Position numbers and translations under genes: made by a program | The notes under the pieces: generated by a model | What the model saw: only the letters and a program-made list of their open reading frames with translations | What the model was told of the DNA's origin: nothing | Database searches by the model: none | Assembly: GCA_902476645.1 (NCBI GenBank) | Contig: CABSEG010000055.1 | Coordinates: 1 to 19,145 of the forward strand | DNA length: 19,145 nucleotides | Direction of reading: 5' to 3' | From: an uncultured Lachnospiraceae bacterium | GTDB taxonomy: Bacteria > Bacillota > Clostridia > Lachnospirales > Lachnospiraceae | In this document: in pieces, positions 1 to 7,900 of the stretch | Layout of the letters: each line of letters begins with the position of its first letter | Numbering within the stretch: the first letter of the stretch is position 1

Positions 1-580
1 GATAAAGCTTGGTAGTTTGGACCGTCAGTACGTTGGAGGTTCCCACACAACCGCCGATCATGGCAGCCCGGGCGCCGTAGACGCCGGCATCCGGCCCTTG
101 AGCCCTTCGAAGACCAAACTCCATGATACCGTCTCCTTTGGCAGCATATACCACACGAGAAGCCTTCGTGGCAATCAGGCTTTGATGATTGATGATGGTC
201 AGAATGGCAGTCTCCACCAACTGTGCTTCCATGATAGGAGCCACTACTTTGATTAAAGGCTCTCTCGGAAACACCACCGTACCCTCGGGAATGGCATAAA
301 GATCCCCGCTGAAACGGAAGTCACTCAAATATGCTAGAAAATCCTCGTCGAAAATTCCAAGACCTCTCAGATACCGGATGTCTTCTTCGGAGAAACGAAG
401 ATGTTTGATATAATCAATCACCTGCTCCAGGCCGGCTGCAATGGCATAGCCTCCGTCGCTGGGATTGCGGCGGTAAAAAGCATCAAAGACAACCACTTCT
501 GTGGAGTGGCTTTTAAAATAGCCCTGCATCATGGTCAGTTCGTACAGGTCTGTCAACAGTGTCAGATTCATTGTACTCAT
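1..580 (-). CDS. pncB: Nicotinate phosphoribosyltransferase, N-terminal part (cut by window edge)
   Basis: This enzyme joins nicotinate and PRPP to give nicotinate mononucleotide in the cytoplasmic Preiss-Handler NAD salvage route. The minus strand reads 193 residues without a stop, beginning MSTMNLTLLTDLYELTMMQG, which is the typical family N-terminus. FDAFYRRNP lies near residue 33, EFGLRRAQGPDAG at about 154-166, and GGCVGTSNVL at about 177-186. These match the family's substrate-binding regions. The ATG at 580 follows a TAGGAG ribosome-binding site with about nine bases between. The full protein is usually about 480 residues, so more than half lies outside the window. The gene is divergent from tRNA-Gln, has its own promoter candidate, and has a small dyad in its leader. 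I see no frameshift or loss of key residues in the visible part. Confidence 0.94.
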   Translation of the reverse strand, partial: MSTMNLTLLTDLYELTMMQGYFKSHSTEVVVFDAFYRRNPSDGGYAIAAGLEQVIDYIKHLRFSEEDIRYLRGLGIFDEDFLAYLSDFRFSGDLYAIPEGTVVFPREPLIKVVAPIMEAQLVETAILTIINHQSLIATKASRVVYAAKGDGIMEFGLRRAQGPDAGVYGARAAMIGGCVGTSNVLTVQTTKLY

Positions 581-619
581 GATTCTTTGCTCCTATCTCA
601 TTTACTGTGAAAGTCCTGG

Positions 620-633
620 ACAGATATGTCTGT
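620..633. promoter_or_regulatory. 14-bp dyad in the pncB leader, candidate operator
   Basis: The arms ACAGA (620-624) and TCTGT (629-633) form a perfect inverted repeat around a 4-bp centre. The site lies between the pncB promoter candidate and its start codon, where a bound repressor could block transcription. Niacin-salvage genes in Firmicutes are commonly controlled by NiaR, so that is a possible partner. I cannot confirm a match to its motif from memory, and five-base arms also occur by chance. Confidence 0.3.
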
Positions 634-652
634 TTTAGAACTTTTTCTTATA

Positions 653-681
653 GTTATAACACATCGAGGTGTTTAATCCAA
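653..681 (-). promoter_or_regulatory. Sigma-A-type promoter candidate for pncB
   Basis: On the minus strand TTGGAT (676-681 in plus coordinates) is followed 17 bp later by TATAAC (653-658), with a TGn extended -10 element immediately before it. This predicts a leader of about 65 bases before the pncB ATG at 580. The -35 matches consensus at 4 of 6 bases and the -10 at 5 of 6, with ideal spacing. Confidence 0.5.
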
Positions 682-721
682 GTCCCAGCAGGAAATAAGT
701 GAAAAAAGTTGAAAAAGGGGG

Positions 722-750
722 TTGACTTTTGAAAAAAACCCTTATATAAT
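722..750 (+). promoter_or_regulatory. Promoter of tRNA-Gln
   Basis: TTGACT (722-727) and TATAAT (745-750) are separated by exactly 17 bp, one base from the sigma-A consensus. It lies about 50 bp upstream of the mature tRNA, leaving a short 5' leader to be removed by RNase P. It may also supply transcription to the genes after the tRNA terminator. Confidence 0.82.
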
Positions 751-801
751 ATCCAATGTTGTGAGCGATATACAGTAGAAACGCTGACAGATAAAGTATA
801 A

Positions 802-873
802 TGGGCTATCGCCAAATGGTAAGGCAACGGACTCTGACTCCGTCATTTCAAGGTTCGAATCCTTGTAGCCCAG
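802..873 (+). tRNA. tRNA-Gln (anticodon CTG)
   Basis: A complete cloverleaf can be drawn. The acceptor arm is TGGGCTA (802-808) with TAGCCCA (866-872), and base 873 is the discriminator. The D stem is GCC/GGC (811-813, 823-825). The anticodon stem is ACGGA/TCCGT (827-831, 839-843) around loop CTCTGAC, which gives anticodon CTG at 834-836. The T arm is CAAGG-TTCGAAT-CCTTG (849-865). The variable loop has five bases. The 3' CCA is not encoded, so it must be added by a nucleotidyltransferase. It reads CAG codons. It is a single tRNA with its own promoter and terminator, not part of a tRNA cluster. Confidence 0.97.
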
Positions 874-880
874 GAAAAAG

Positions 881-909
881 AAAAGGTTGCCTTAGGGGCA
901 ACCTTTTTT
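881..909 (+). terminator. Intrinsic terminator after tRNA-Gln
   Basis: An 11-bp perfect stem, AAAAGGTTGCC (881-891) with GGCAACCTTTT (897-907), has a 5-base loop and a T run at 904-909. It begins eight bases after the tRNA 3' end. The next gene starts only 30 bp later, so some read-through is probably used. Confidence 0.87.
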
Positions 910-938
910 CGTTCATAAAGAGAAAGCGGGAGGGGCAG

Positions 939-1646
939 ATGGGCTATCAATTCGAAAGCAGGGTACGTTATAGTGAAGTGGATCAAAAACAGACAATGAC
1001 GCTGAATGCGGTGATTAACTACTTCCAGGATTGCAGCACGTTTCATTCTGAGGAAGTGGGGCTTGGCATTGATTATCTGGCAAAGGCCCAGGGGGCCTGG
1101 GTGCTTTCTTTCTGGCAGATTGTGTTGCACAGGCTTCCCAAATTCGGGGAGAAAATTCTGGTTCAGACTTGGCCCTATGACTTTAAGGGATTTTATGGAT
1201 CCAGAAATTTTACACTGCTATCCCAGGATCATACACAGCTTGTGGCGGCCAATTCTATCTGGGTATATGTGGATCTGAAAACGGGACATCCGGTGAGGGT
1301 TCCAAAAGAACAGATGGATGGATATGCCCTGGAGGAACGGCTGGATATGGACTATGTTTCGAGAAAAATCGCCGTTTCAGAAGAAAGTGTGGAAATGCCC
1401 CCTTGTTCTGTGTTAAAATATCAACTGGATACAAACAATCATGTCAACAATGGTCAATATGTCTTAATGGCCTCTGAATTTCTACCGGATGATTTTAGGG
1501 TCCGTCAGGTGAGGGCAGAGTATAAAAAAGCAGCTTTGCTGCACGACGTAATTCTGCCAAAGGTACATCTGGCAGAAACCAGCTGCACCGTGGCGTTGTG
1601 TGATACGAAGGGGCTGCCCTATGCGATCGTTGCATTTGACCAGTGA
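939..1646 (+). CDS. Acyl-ACP thioesterase (FatA/FatB family)
   Basis: It is predicted to hydrolyse acyl-ACP to free fatty acid plus ACP in the cytoplasm, ending fatty acid synthesis. The 235-residue protein has the double hot-dog layout and usual length of bacterial members. The first half carries YSEVDQKQTM (11-20), typical of the family start. The second half carries the catalytic DxNxH signature (D164, N166, H168, followed by VNN) and a later E194 in the position of the catalytic acid. The ATG at 939 follows a GGGAGGGG ribosome-binding site. An in-frame upstream start at 801 is rejected because the extension would run through the tRNA. It sits 19 bp before the cvfB-like gene. I see no promoter between the tRNA terminator and this gene. 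Substrate chain length cannot be read from the sequence. Confidence 0.9.
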   Translation: MGYQFESRVRYSEVDQKQTMTLNAVINYFQDCSTFHSEEVGLGIDYLAKAQGAWVLSFWQIVLHRLPKFGEKILVQTWPYDFKGFYGSRNFTLLSQDHTQLVAANSIWVYVDLKTGHPVRVPKEQMDGYALEERLDMDYVSRKIAVSEESVEMPPCSVLKYQLDTNNHVNNGQYVLMASEFLPDDFRVRQVRAEYKKAALLHDVILPKVHLAETSCTVALCDTKGLPYAIVAFDQ

Positions 1647-1664
1647 ATCAAAACAGGAGGGAGT

Positions 1665-2513
1665 ATGCTTCAGCTAGGAAAAAAACAGGAATTGGAGATT
1701 GTAAAAAAAGTTAGTTTCGGGGTTTATCTGGCAGAGGAGCCACAGGGGCAGGAACGGGTTCTTTTGCCGAAGAAGGAAGTGGACGAGGGAGCCCAAGAAG
1801 GGGATCGGTTCGTGGTGTTTCTCTATAAGGATTCCAAGGACCGGCTAATCGCCACCAGAAGGGAACCGGTGATGGAAGTGGGCGGCCTTGCGGTATTGAA
1901 AGTGGCGGAGGTTGGAAAGATCGGCGCTTTTCTGGATTGGGGATTGGAAAAGGATCTGCTTTTACCCTTTAAGGAGCAGACTAGAAAAGTGCACGAAGGG
2001 GAGAGTTGTCTGGTAGCTCTTTATATAGACAAGAGTAATAGATTATGTGCTACTATGAACGTGTATAAATTTTTGAGGACGGACTCTCCTTACCATAAGG
2101 ATGACAGGGTGAAAGGAACCGTCTATGAGATCAGTGAGAACTTTGGGGTGTTTGTGGCGGTGGATCAGCGCTATTCCGGTTTGATTCCCAAAAGAGAGGC
2201 TTCCGGCACCTACCGGGTGGGAGATGAACTGGAGCTTCGGGTAACAGCCGTGAAAGAGGATGGAAAACTGGATTTAAGCGACAGGGATAAGATTCCAGTT
2301 CAGATGGAAGAAGACGCGGAAGCGGTCATGAAGGCCATCGAAGAATTTGAGGGTGTGCTTCCATTTAATGATAAGGTATCGCCGGAGATCATACAAAGAG
2401 AGTTTGGACTGAGCAAGGCAGCCTTTAAGAGGGCCGTAGGAAGACTGTTAAAACAGGGGCGTATCCAAATTACACAAAACCGTATTCTGAAGGTAGATCC
2501 TGAGGGAAAATAA
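1665..2513 (+). CDS. cvfB: CvfB/YitL-type S1 RNA-binding protein
   Basis: A 282-residue cytoplasmic protein with three S1/OB-type modules (about residues 5-65, 73-131 and 147-206) and a winged-helix module at the C-terminus (about 220-276, containing SKAAFKRAVGRLLKQGRI). This order and length match CvfB of Staphylococcus and YitL of Bacillus. CvfB is known as an RNA-binding regulator of virulence-factor expression in S. aureus; the role in this organism is not known. Repeated GxFVxxG-like turns, such as KIGAFLDWGLEKDLLLP and NFGVFVAVDQRYSGLIP, mark the S1 folds. The ATG follows AGGAGGGAG. It lies between the thioesterase gene and ridA and is probably cotranscribed with both. Confidence 0.9.
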   Translation: MLQLGKKQELEIVKKVSFGVYLAEEPQGQERVLLPKKEVDEGAQEGDRFVVFLYKDSKDRLIATRREPVMEVGGLAVLKVAEVGKIGAFLDWGLEKDLLLPFKEQTRKVHEGESCLVALYIDKSNRLCATMNVYKFLRTDSPYHKDDRVKGTVYEISENFGVFVAVDQRYSGLIPKREASGTYRVGDELELRVTAVKEDGKLDLSDRDKIPVQMEEDAEAVMKAIEEFEGVLPFNDKVSPEIIQREFGLSKAAFKRAVGRLLKQGRIQITQNRILKVDPEGK

Positions 2514-2552
2514 AACATATTACATAGAATCAAGAAAGTGAGGAGGAGGAAC

Positions 2553-2927
2553 ATGAAAAAAATAATCTGTACAGATCAGGCTCCGGCTGCGATCGGACCC
2601 TATTCCCAAGCAATTGAAGTAAACGGTATGATCTATACATCGGGAGTCATTCCGGTAGTGCCCTCCACCGGGGAAATCCCGGAGGGGGCCGAAGCGCAGG
2701 CTAAGCAGGCATTGGAAAATCTGACCGCTCTTTTGAAGGCTTCCGGGACATCGGAGGAAAAGGTGGTAAAGACCACGGTATTTATCAAAGAAATGGATGA
2801 CTTTGGAAAAATCAATGAAATTTACGCCGGGTATTTTTCCAGTCCATATCCGGCCCGTTCCTGTGTGGAGGTGGCGAGACTGCCAAAGGATGTGCTGATT
2901 GAGATTGAAGCGATAGCCCTAAAATAG
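2553..2927 (+). CDS. ridA: RidA family enamine/imine deaminase
   Basis: RidA proteins hydrolyse reactive 2-aminoacrylate and related enamines released by PLP enzymes, protecting them from damage; they work as cytoplasmic trimers. The 124-residue product is the standard length. It has the conserved GPYSQAI (15-21), the substrate-binding arginine in YPARSCVEVARLPKD (R102, equivalent to E. coli R105) and E118 in IEIEAIA. The ATG at 2553 was chosen over an in-frame GTG at 2538, because AGGAGGAGG at 2541-2549 would lie inside the longer version and because family members start with this MKKI-like segment. It follows cvfB by 39 bp and ends the thioesterase-cvfB-ridA group. No terminator is visible after it. 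Confidence 0.93.
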   Translation: MKKIICTDQAPAAIGPYSQAIEVNGMIYTSGVIPVVPSTGEIPEGAEAQAKQALENLTALLKASGTSEEKVVKTTVFIKEMDDFGKINEIYAGYFSSPYPARSCVEVARLPKDVLIEIEAIALK

Positions 2928-2937
2928 CAAAAACCAT

Positions 2938-2966
2938 TTGATTTCTGACTGGAGATAAGGTATATT
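2938..2966 (+). promoter_or_regulatory. Promoter candidate for the small protein gene at 3020
   Basis: TTGATT (2938-2943) and TATATT (2961-2966) are 17 bp apart. Each hexamer is one or two bases off consensus. A TATAAT at 2980-2985 also exists but has no -35 partner at a usable distance. The local AT richness raises the chance of a coincidental match. Confidence 0.4.
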
Positions 2967-3019
2967 AGTAGATGTTAAATATAATGTTTCATTTCTTAAT
3001 GAGAAGGGAGAGTTTTTAG

Positions 3020-3259
3020 ATGAAGGTGCAGAATATTACAGATATTGATAAGTTCTTTGAGGTGATTGACAGCTGCGTCGGAAAGGTAGAGCTGGTGACT
3101 GGTGAAGGAGACCGTCTGAACTTAAAGTCCAAGCTTTCCCAGTATGTTTCCATGGCCAACATTTTTTCCAACGGAGAGATTCCGGAGTTGGAGCTGGTAG
3201 CGCATGAAAAAGAAGATATTGACAAACTGATTGCATTTATGATGAACAGCAACGCATAG
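3020..3259 (+). CDS. Small conserved-looking protein of unknown function (79 aa)
   Basis: I do not recognise a characterised function. The product is acidic and apparently soluble, with no signal peptide or membrane segment. It starts MKVQNITDIDKFFEVIDSC, has a polar middle (TGEGDRLNLKSKLSQYVSMA) and ends in an acidic helix-like tail. I have the impression that very similar short proteins occur widely in Lachnospiraceae and are sometimes mislabelled 'polyA polymerase'; no such domain is visible here. The ATG has AGGGAG at 3005-3010, nine bases upstream. The gene has its own promoter candidate and is followed by a hairpin terminator, so it is probably transcribed alone. The real coding signal is the ribosome-binding site plus the flanking signals; the reading frames on the opposite strand have no such support. 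Confidence 0.8.
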   Translation: MKVQNITDIDKFFEVIDSCVGKVELVTGEGDRLNLKSKLSQYVSMANIFSNGEIPELELVAHEKEDIDKLIAFMMNSNA

Positions 3260-3285
3260 GGATAGATAATATTAAGAGATAAAAG

Positions 3286-3317
3286 CTGCCCTGGGAGGTT
3301 TCTCCCAAGGCAGTTTT
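3286..3317 (+). terminator. Probable intrinsic terminator
   Basis: CTGCC-C-TGGGAG (3286-3297) pairs with CTCCCA-A-GGCAG (3302-3313), giving an 11-bp GC-rich stem with one C-A mismatch and a 4-base loop. Only four Ts follow (3314-3317), so it may be leaky. Confidence 0.62.
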
Positions 3318-3387
3318 GGCAACATCCTGTTTTTGAGGGACATAAGTCCTTATGGGAGATGCCTCGAAAGAAAAAAGGAGATTGATT

Positions 3388-3975
3388 TTGGATTCAATAG
3401 ATTATTATGAGCGGTATGCAGACATATATTATGAAAACACGGTGAATCTGGATATGGGGAAGATTCTGGATGAGTTTTTAGAGCTGCTTCCGGAAAATGC
3501 CGAAGTGCTGGATCTGGGTTGTGGTTCCGGGCGGGACAGTCTTTATATGGAAGACCGGGGTTGTTATGTAACCTTGATGGATGGTTCCGAGCAGATGTGT
3601 AAGCTGGCGGAGATTCACACAGATAAAGATGTTTTGCATATGACCTTCGAGGAGATGGACTTTGAGGAGGTCTTTGACGGAATTTGGGCATGCGCTTCCC
3701 TGCTGCATGTGGAGGAAAAGGACATGGACAGGATCATGGGAAAGGTGGTGCAGGCTTTAAAGCCGGAAGGAGTCTTATACATGTCTTTCCGATATGGGGA
3801 GACAGAAGGATTCCGGGGACAGAGGTTCTTTCATGACTATACTCAAGAGTCCGCTTATGAGATGGTAAAAAGGCAAAAGAAGTTGCGATCGCTGCGGATT
3901 TGGACCACAAGGGATGTGCGTGGTGACAGAAAAGATCAGAAGTGGGTGAATATTCTTGCAAAAAAAGTGGATTAA
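3388..3975 (+). CDS. Class I SAM-dependent methyltransferase
   Basis: The 195-residue protein has the Rossmann-type motif I VLDLGCGSGRD (40-50), which binds S-adenosylmethionine, and an acidic residue after strand 2 (D65 in VTLMDGSEQM). The motif IV region ASLLHVE and a VLYMSFRYGE strand follow. It resembles small TehB/UbiE-like methyltransferases; the substrate cannot be told. I prefer a TTG start at 3388 because AAAGGAG lies seven bases upstream and relatives begin with a DSIDYYERYA-like segment. An in-frame ATG at 3352 would add 12 residues but has only a distant GAGGG. The 3' end overlaps the next gene by 20 bp, suggesting translational coupling. Confidence 0.87.
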   Translation: MDSIDYYERYADIYYENTVNLDMGKILDEFLELLPENAEVLDLGCGSGRDSLYMEDRGCYVTLMDGSEQMCKLAEIHTDKDVLHMTFEEMDFEEVFDGIWACASLLHVEEKDMDRIMGKVVQALKPEGVLYMSFRYGETEGFRGQRFFHDYTQESAYEMVKRQKKLRSLRIWTTRDVRGDRKDQKWVNILAKKVD

Positions 3976-4888
3976 AAGCGTTAACCGATTGTTTCTCGTT
4001 CTGGTACTCAGCGGGATTGTGGTGCCTCTGTTGTTTGGCAGACTGCTTGCGGGACTTCGTATGGAGTGGCTGATGGTGGTCAGCCAGCTTTTATATCTGG
4101 TTCCCGTGCTGTTATATATGGCATGTAAGCGGGTGCGTCCCGGAGATTGGATGCCATTTCGGGGAATCCGGTTCTCCGCTTTTTTCATGTTAATCTTGTT
4201 TTCCCTTTTGCTGATGCCTCTGGTCACCTTTATCAACCTGTGTTCTATGATGTTTGTGACCAATCAGGTAACGGAGATCAGCGTGGGACTTCAGCAAAAC
4301 TCCGTGCTTTTGAATCTGCTCTTAATGGCTGTCATTCCTGCAGCTTCAGAGGAATTTATATTCCGAGGGATTTTTTATCACGCCTATCGTGAAAAAGGCG
4401 TTCTGATGGGGGCCTTGGCCTGCGGCATGGTCTTTGGTCTGCTGCATCTGAACTTTAACCAGTTTAGCTATGCGCTGGTACTGGGGATCATACTCTGTCT
4501 GGTGGTGGAGGCCACAGGCAGTATCTTTGGAAGCATGACGGTACATTTTGTCATCAATGGTTGGAATGTACTTCTGATGGCCCTTTCGAGGCCTCTTCAG
4601 GATATAGCGCAGAGTATGGGAGGAGAAGTAGAGAGCGTGGCTTTTACCAGACAGGAGCTGTTGCTTAGCCTGGGAGTCTATGGAATCCTTGCTCTCGTGT
4701 GTACATCCCTGGCGGCTTGCGCGCTGGTGTGGATTTCCAGGCAGTGTGGCCGTCTGGAGCATATGAAGTGGTGCTTTACGAGGAAGAAAAGGGTGCCGGG
4801 AGAAAGGCGGACGTTTCTGACTCCTTGTCTGGTGCTCGCCATCTGCCTTTGTGTTGGATATATGCTGTTTAGCGAATGGATTGGATAG
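3956..4888 (+). CDS. CPBP (CAAX-like) family intramembrane metalloprotease
   Basis: About 310 residues with six to eight hydrophobic segments. All three signature motifs of the CPBP/Abi family are present: EExxxR at 132-137 (EEFIFR), FxxxH at 160-164 and HxxxN at 197-201. These bind the metal and form the active site inside the membrane. Family roles include prenyl-protein processing, bacteriocin self-immunity and signalling; none can be assigned here. The start is uncertain. The frame opens with TTG at 3956 inside the end of the methyltransferase gene, with only a weak ribosome-binding site, so coupling to upstream translation is likely. Internal ATGs near residue 36 would remove the first membrane segment. 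The gene ends 16 bp before dnaE. Confidence 0.87.
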   Translation: MQKKWIKSVNRLFLVLVLSGIVVPLLFGRLLAGLRMEWLMVVSQLLYLVPVLLYMACKRVRPGDWMPFRGIRFSAFFMLILFSLLLMPLVTFINLCSMMFVTNQVTEISVGLQQNSVLLNLLLMAVIPAASEEFIFRGIFYHAYREKGVLMGALACGMVFGLLHLNFNQFSYALVLGIILCLVVEATGSIFGSMTVHFVINGWNVLLMALSRPLQDIAQSMGGEVESVAFTRQELLLSLGVYGILALVCTSLAACALVWISRQCGRLEHMKWCFTRKKRVPGERRTFLTPCLVLAICLCVGYMLFSEWIG

Positions 4889-4904
4889 ACGAAAGAGGGA
4901 TAAG

Positions 4905-7900
4905 GTGAATTTTACACATTTACACGTCCATACAGAATACAGTCTGTTGGACGGTTCGAATAAAATTAAAGAATATGTGGCCAGGGTCAAGGAGCTGGGA
5001 ATGGATAGTGCAGCGATCACGGACCATGGTGTAATGTTCGGCGTCATTGATTTCTACCGGGAAGCCAAGGCTGCGGGGATTCGCCCCATCCTGGGGTGCG
5101 AAGTCTATGTGGCGCCGAACTCTCGTTTTGACAAGGAAAGTTCCGGAAGGGAGGAGCGGTATTATCACCTGGTGTTGCTGGCAGAGAACAATAGGGGATA
5201 TAGCAACTTGATGAAAATCGTTTCCAAAGGATTTGTGGAGGGCTTCTATTATAAACCCAGGGTGGACATGGAGGTGCTTGAACAGTACCATGAAGGGATC
5301 ATTGCCCTGAGCGCCTGCCTGGCAGGAGAAGTTCCAAGATATTTGGCAAAGGGGATGTATGAGGAAGCTAAGAAGGCGGCTCTTCGTCATCAGGAAATCT
5401 TTGGGAAGGATAATTATTTTCTGGAGCTTCAGGATCACGGGATCGCGCAGCAACGTCTGGTCAATCAACAGCTTCTGCGCCTTAGCCAAGAACTGGATAT
5501 CGGATTGGTAGCCACCAATGACGTACACTATACCTACGAGGAAGATGTGGAGGCCCATGACATTTTGCTGTGTATTCAGACAGGAAAAAAGCTGGAGGAT
5601 GAGGACCGGATGCGCTATGAGGGGGGGCAGTATTATGTAAAGTCTCCCCAGCAGATGGAGGAATTGTTTCCGTATGCCAGGGAGGCCTTGGAAAATACTC
5701 ATAAGATTGCCATGCGCTGTCAAGTGGAAATCGAATTTGGAGTGACAAAGCTTCCTAAGTATGACGTGCCGGAGGGGTATACCTCCTGGGAATATTTAAA
5801 TAAGTTATGTTTTGAGGGACTGGCCCGGCGTTATCAGAAAGTAACCCCGGAGTTGGAGGAGCGGTTAGAGTATGAATTGCAGACCATTCGCCAGATGGGA
5901 TATGTGGATTACTTTTTGATTGTATGGGATTTCATAAAATACGCCAGGGATCACGGGATCATGGTGGGGCCAGGCAGAGGCTCTGCGGCCGGAAGCCTTG
6001 TTTCCTACACGCTGAATATCACCAAGTTGGATCCCATCCGGTATCAACTGCTGTTTGAGCGTTTTTTGAATCCAGAGCGGGTGTCCATGCCGGATATTGA
6101 CGTAGACTTTTGCTTCGAGCGCAGGCAAGAAGTGATCGACTATGTGGTGAAAAAGTACGGGAAGGACCGTGTGGTTCAGATCGTAACCTTTGGTACGATG
6201 GCGGCTAGGGGCGTGATCCGGGATGTGGGACGCGTAATGGGGTTGCCCTACGCTTTGGTGGATAGCATTGCAAAGCTGGTTCCCAACGAGCTTAACATTA
6301 CTATTGATAAGGCGCTGGATATGAGCGGAGAGTTTCGCAAGCTGTACCAGGAAGACCCACAGGTGAAAAGACTGATTGATATGTCCAAACGCCTGGAAGG
6401 TTTACCAAGGCATACTTCTATGCACGCAGCCGGAGTTGTGATCAGCCAAAAGGCGGTGGATGAATATGTTCCCCTATCCAGGGCCAGCGACGGTTCCATT
6501 ACGACCCAGTTTACGATGACCACACTGGAGGAACTGGGACTTTTGAAGATGGATTTTCTGGGCCTTCGGACGCTGACTGTGATTCAGAATGCGGTATCCC
6601 TGGCGGAAAAAAGCCACGGCATCCAGATTGATATTGACCATATTGACTATGATGACCCAAAGGTGTTTGCCTCCTTGGGCACGGGAAAGACAGAGGGTGT
6701 ATTCCAGCTGGAAAGTGCGGGGATGAAAAACTTCATGAAAGAGTTAAAGCCTCAGAACCTGGAGGATGTGATCGCCGGAATTTCTCTGTACCGTCCGGGT
6801 CCCATGGATTTTATTCCCCAATATATACGGGGGAAAAACCATGCGGATACCATTACCTATGATTGTCCGGAGTTGGTGCCTATTTTGGAATCTACCTATG
6901 GGTGTATCGTATATCAGGAACAAGTTATGCAGATCGTTCGCAATTTGGGCGGCTATACCCTGGGCAGAAGCGACCTGGTGCGCAGGGCTATGTCCAAGAA
7001 AAAGACTGCGGTGATGGAGCAAGAGCGCAAAAATTTTGTCTACGGGAACGAAAAAGAAGGGGTGCCGGGCTGTATCAGAAATGGGATTAGCGAGAAGGTG
7101 GCCAACAAAATCTTTGATGAGATGACGGATTTTGCCAAGTACGCCTTTAATAAGTCCCACGCTGCCGCCTACGCCGTGGTAGCTTACCAGACAGCCTATC
7201 TGAAATATTATTATCCGGTGGAGTTTATGGCTGCCCTGATGACCTCCGTGGTGGATAACCCTTCCAAGGTGGCGGAATATATTCTGACCTGCCGCCAGAT
7301 GGGAATTCAGATTTTGCCTCCGGATATCAACTGCGGGGAGAGCTCTTTTTCTGTGGACGGTGGAAATATCCGATACGGGCTCTCCGCTATTAAAGGCGTG
7401 GGCAAGCCGGTGATTGATGCGATCATTCAGGAGAGGGAACTGCGGGGACCCTTTACTTCCCTAAAAGATTTTATAGAACGCCTTTCCGGGAAAGAAGTAA
7501 ACAAGCGTACCATTGAGAGCTTTATCAAGTCCGGGGCATTGGATGGACTGGGCGGAACCAGAAAGCAGCTGATGCTGGTTTATGTACAGGTCATGGACAG
7601 CGTCAATCAGGAAAAAAAATCCTCCATGGCAGGACAGATGTCCCTTTTTGATTTTGTGGGGGAAGAGGAAAAAGAAGCATTTTCGGTTCAGATGCCAGAT
7701 GTGGGAGAATATGAAAAGGAACAGCTGCTGGCCTTTGAGAAGGAAGTGCTGGGGATCTACATCAGCGGTCATCCGCTGGAGAAATATGAGGCAAAGTGGA
7801 AGAAGAATATCTCCGCTACCACTTCTGACTTTATGCTGGATGAGGAAATGGGTGCCTCGAGAGTGCAGGATGGCGCAAAAGTGATTGTGGGAGGCATGAT

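Noticed and set aside
17..610. Plus-strand open frames over 17-256 and 401-610
   Set aside because: They lie antisense to the clear pncB reading frame, have no ribosome-binding site and resemble no protein.
801..938. In-frame N-terminal extension of the thioesterase
   Set aside because: It would translate through tRNA-Gln and its terminator; the ATG at 939 has a good ribosome-binding site and gives the standard family N-terminus.
2980..2985. TATAAT as -10 of the 3020 gene
   Set aside because: No TTGACA-like hexamer at 16-18 bp upstream; the TTGATT/TATATT pair is better.
4346..5723. Antisense open frames of 233 and 267 codons opposite the protease and dnaE genes
   Set aside because: Composition is that of a shadow frame (His/Gln/Pro-rich, no motif), and both overlap strongly supported genes on the other strand.
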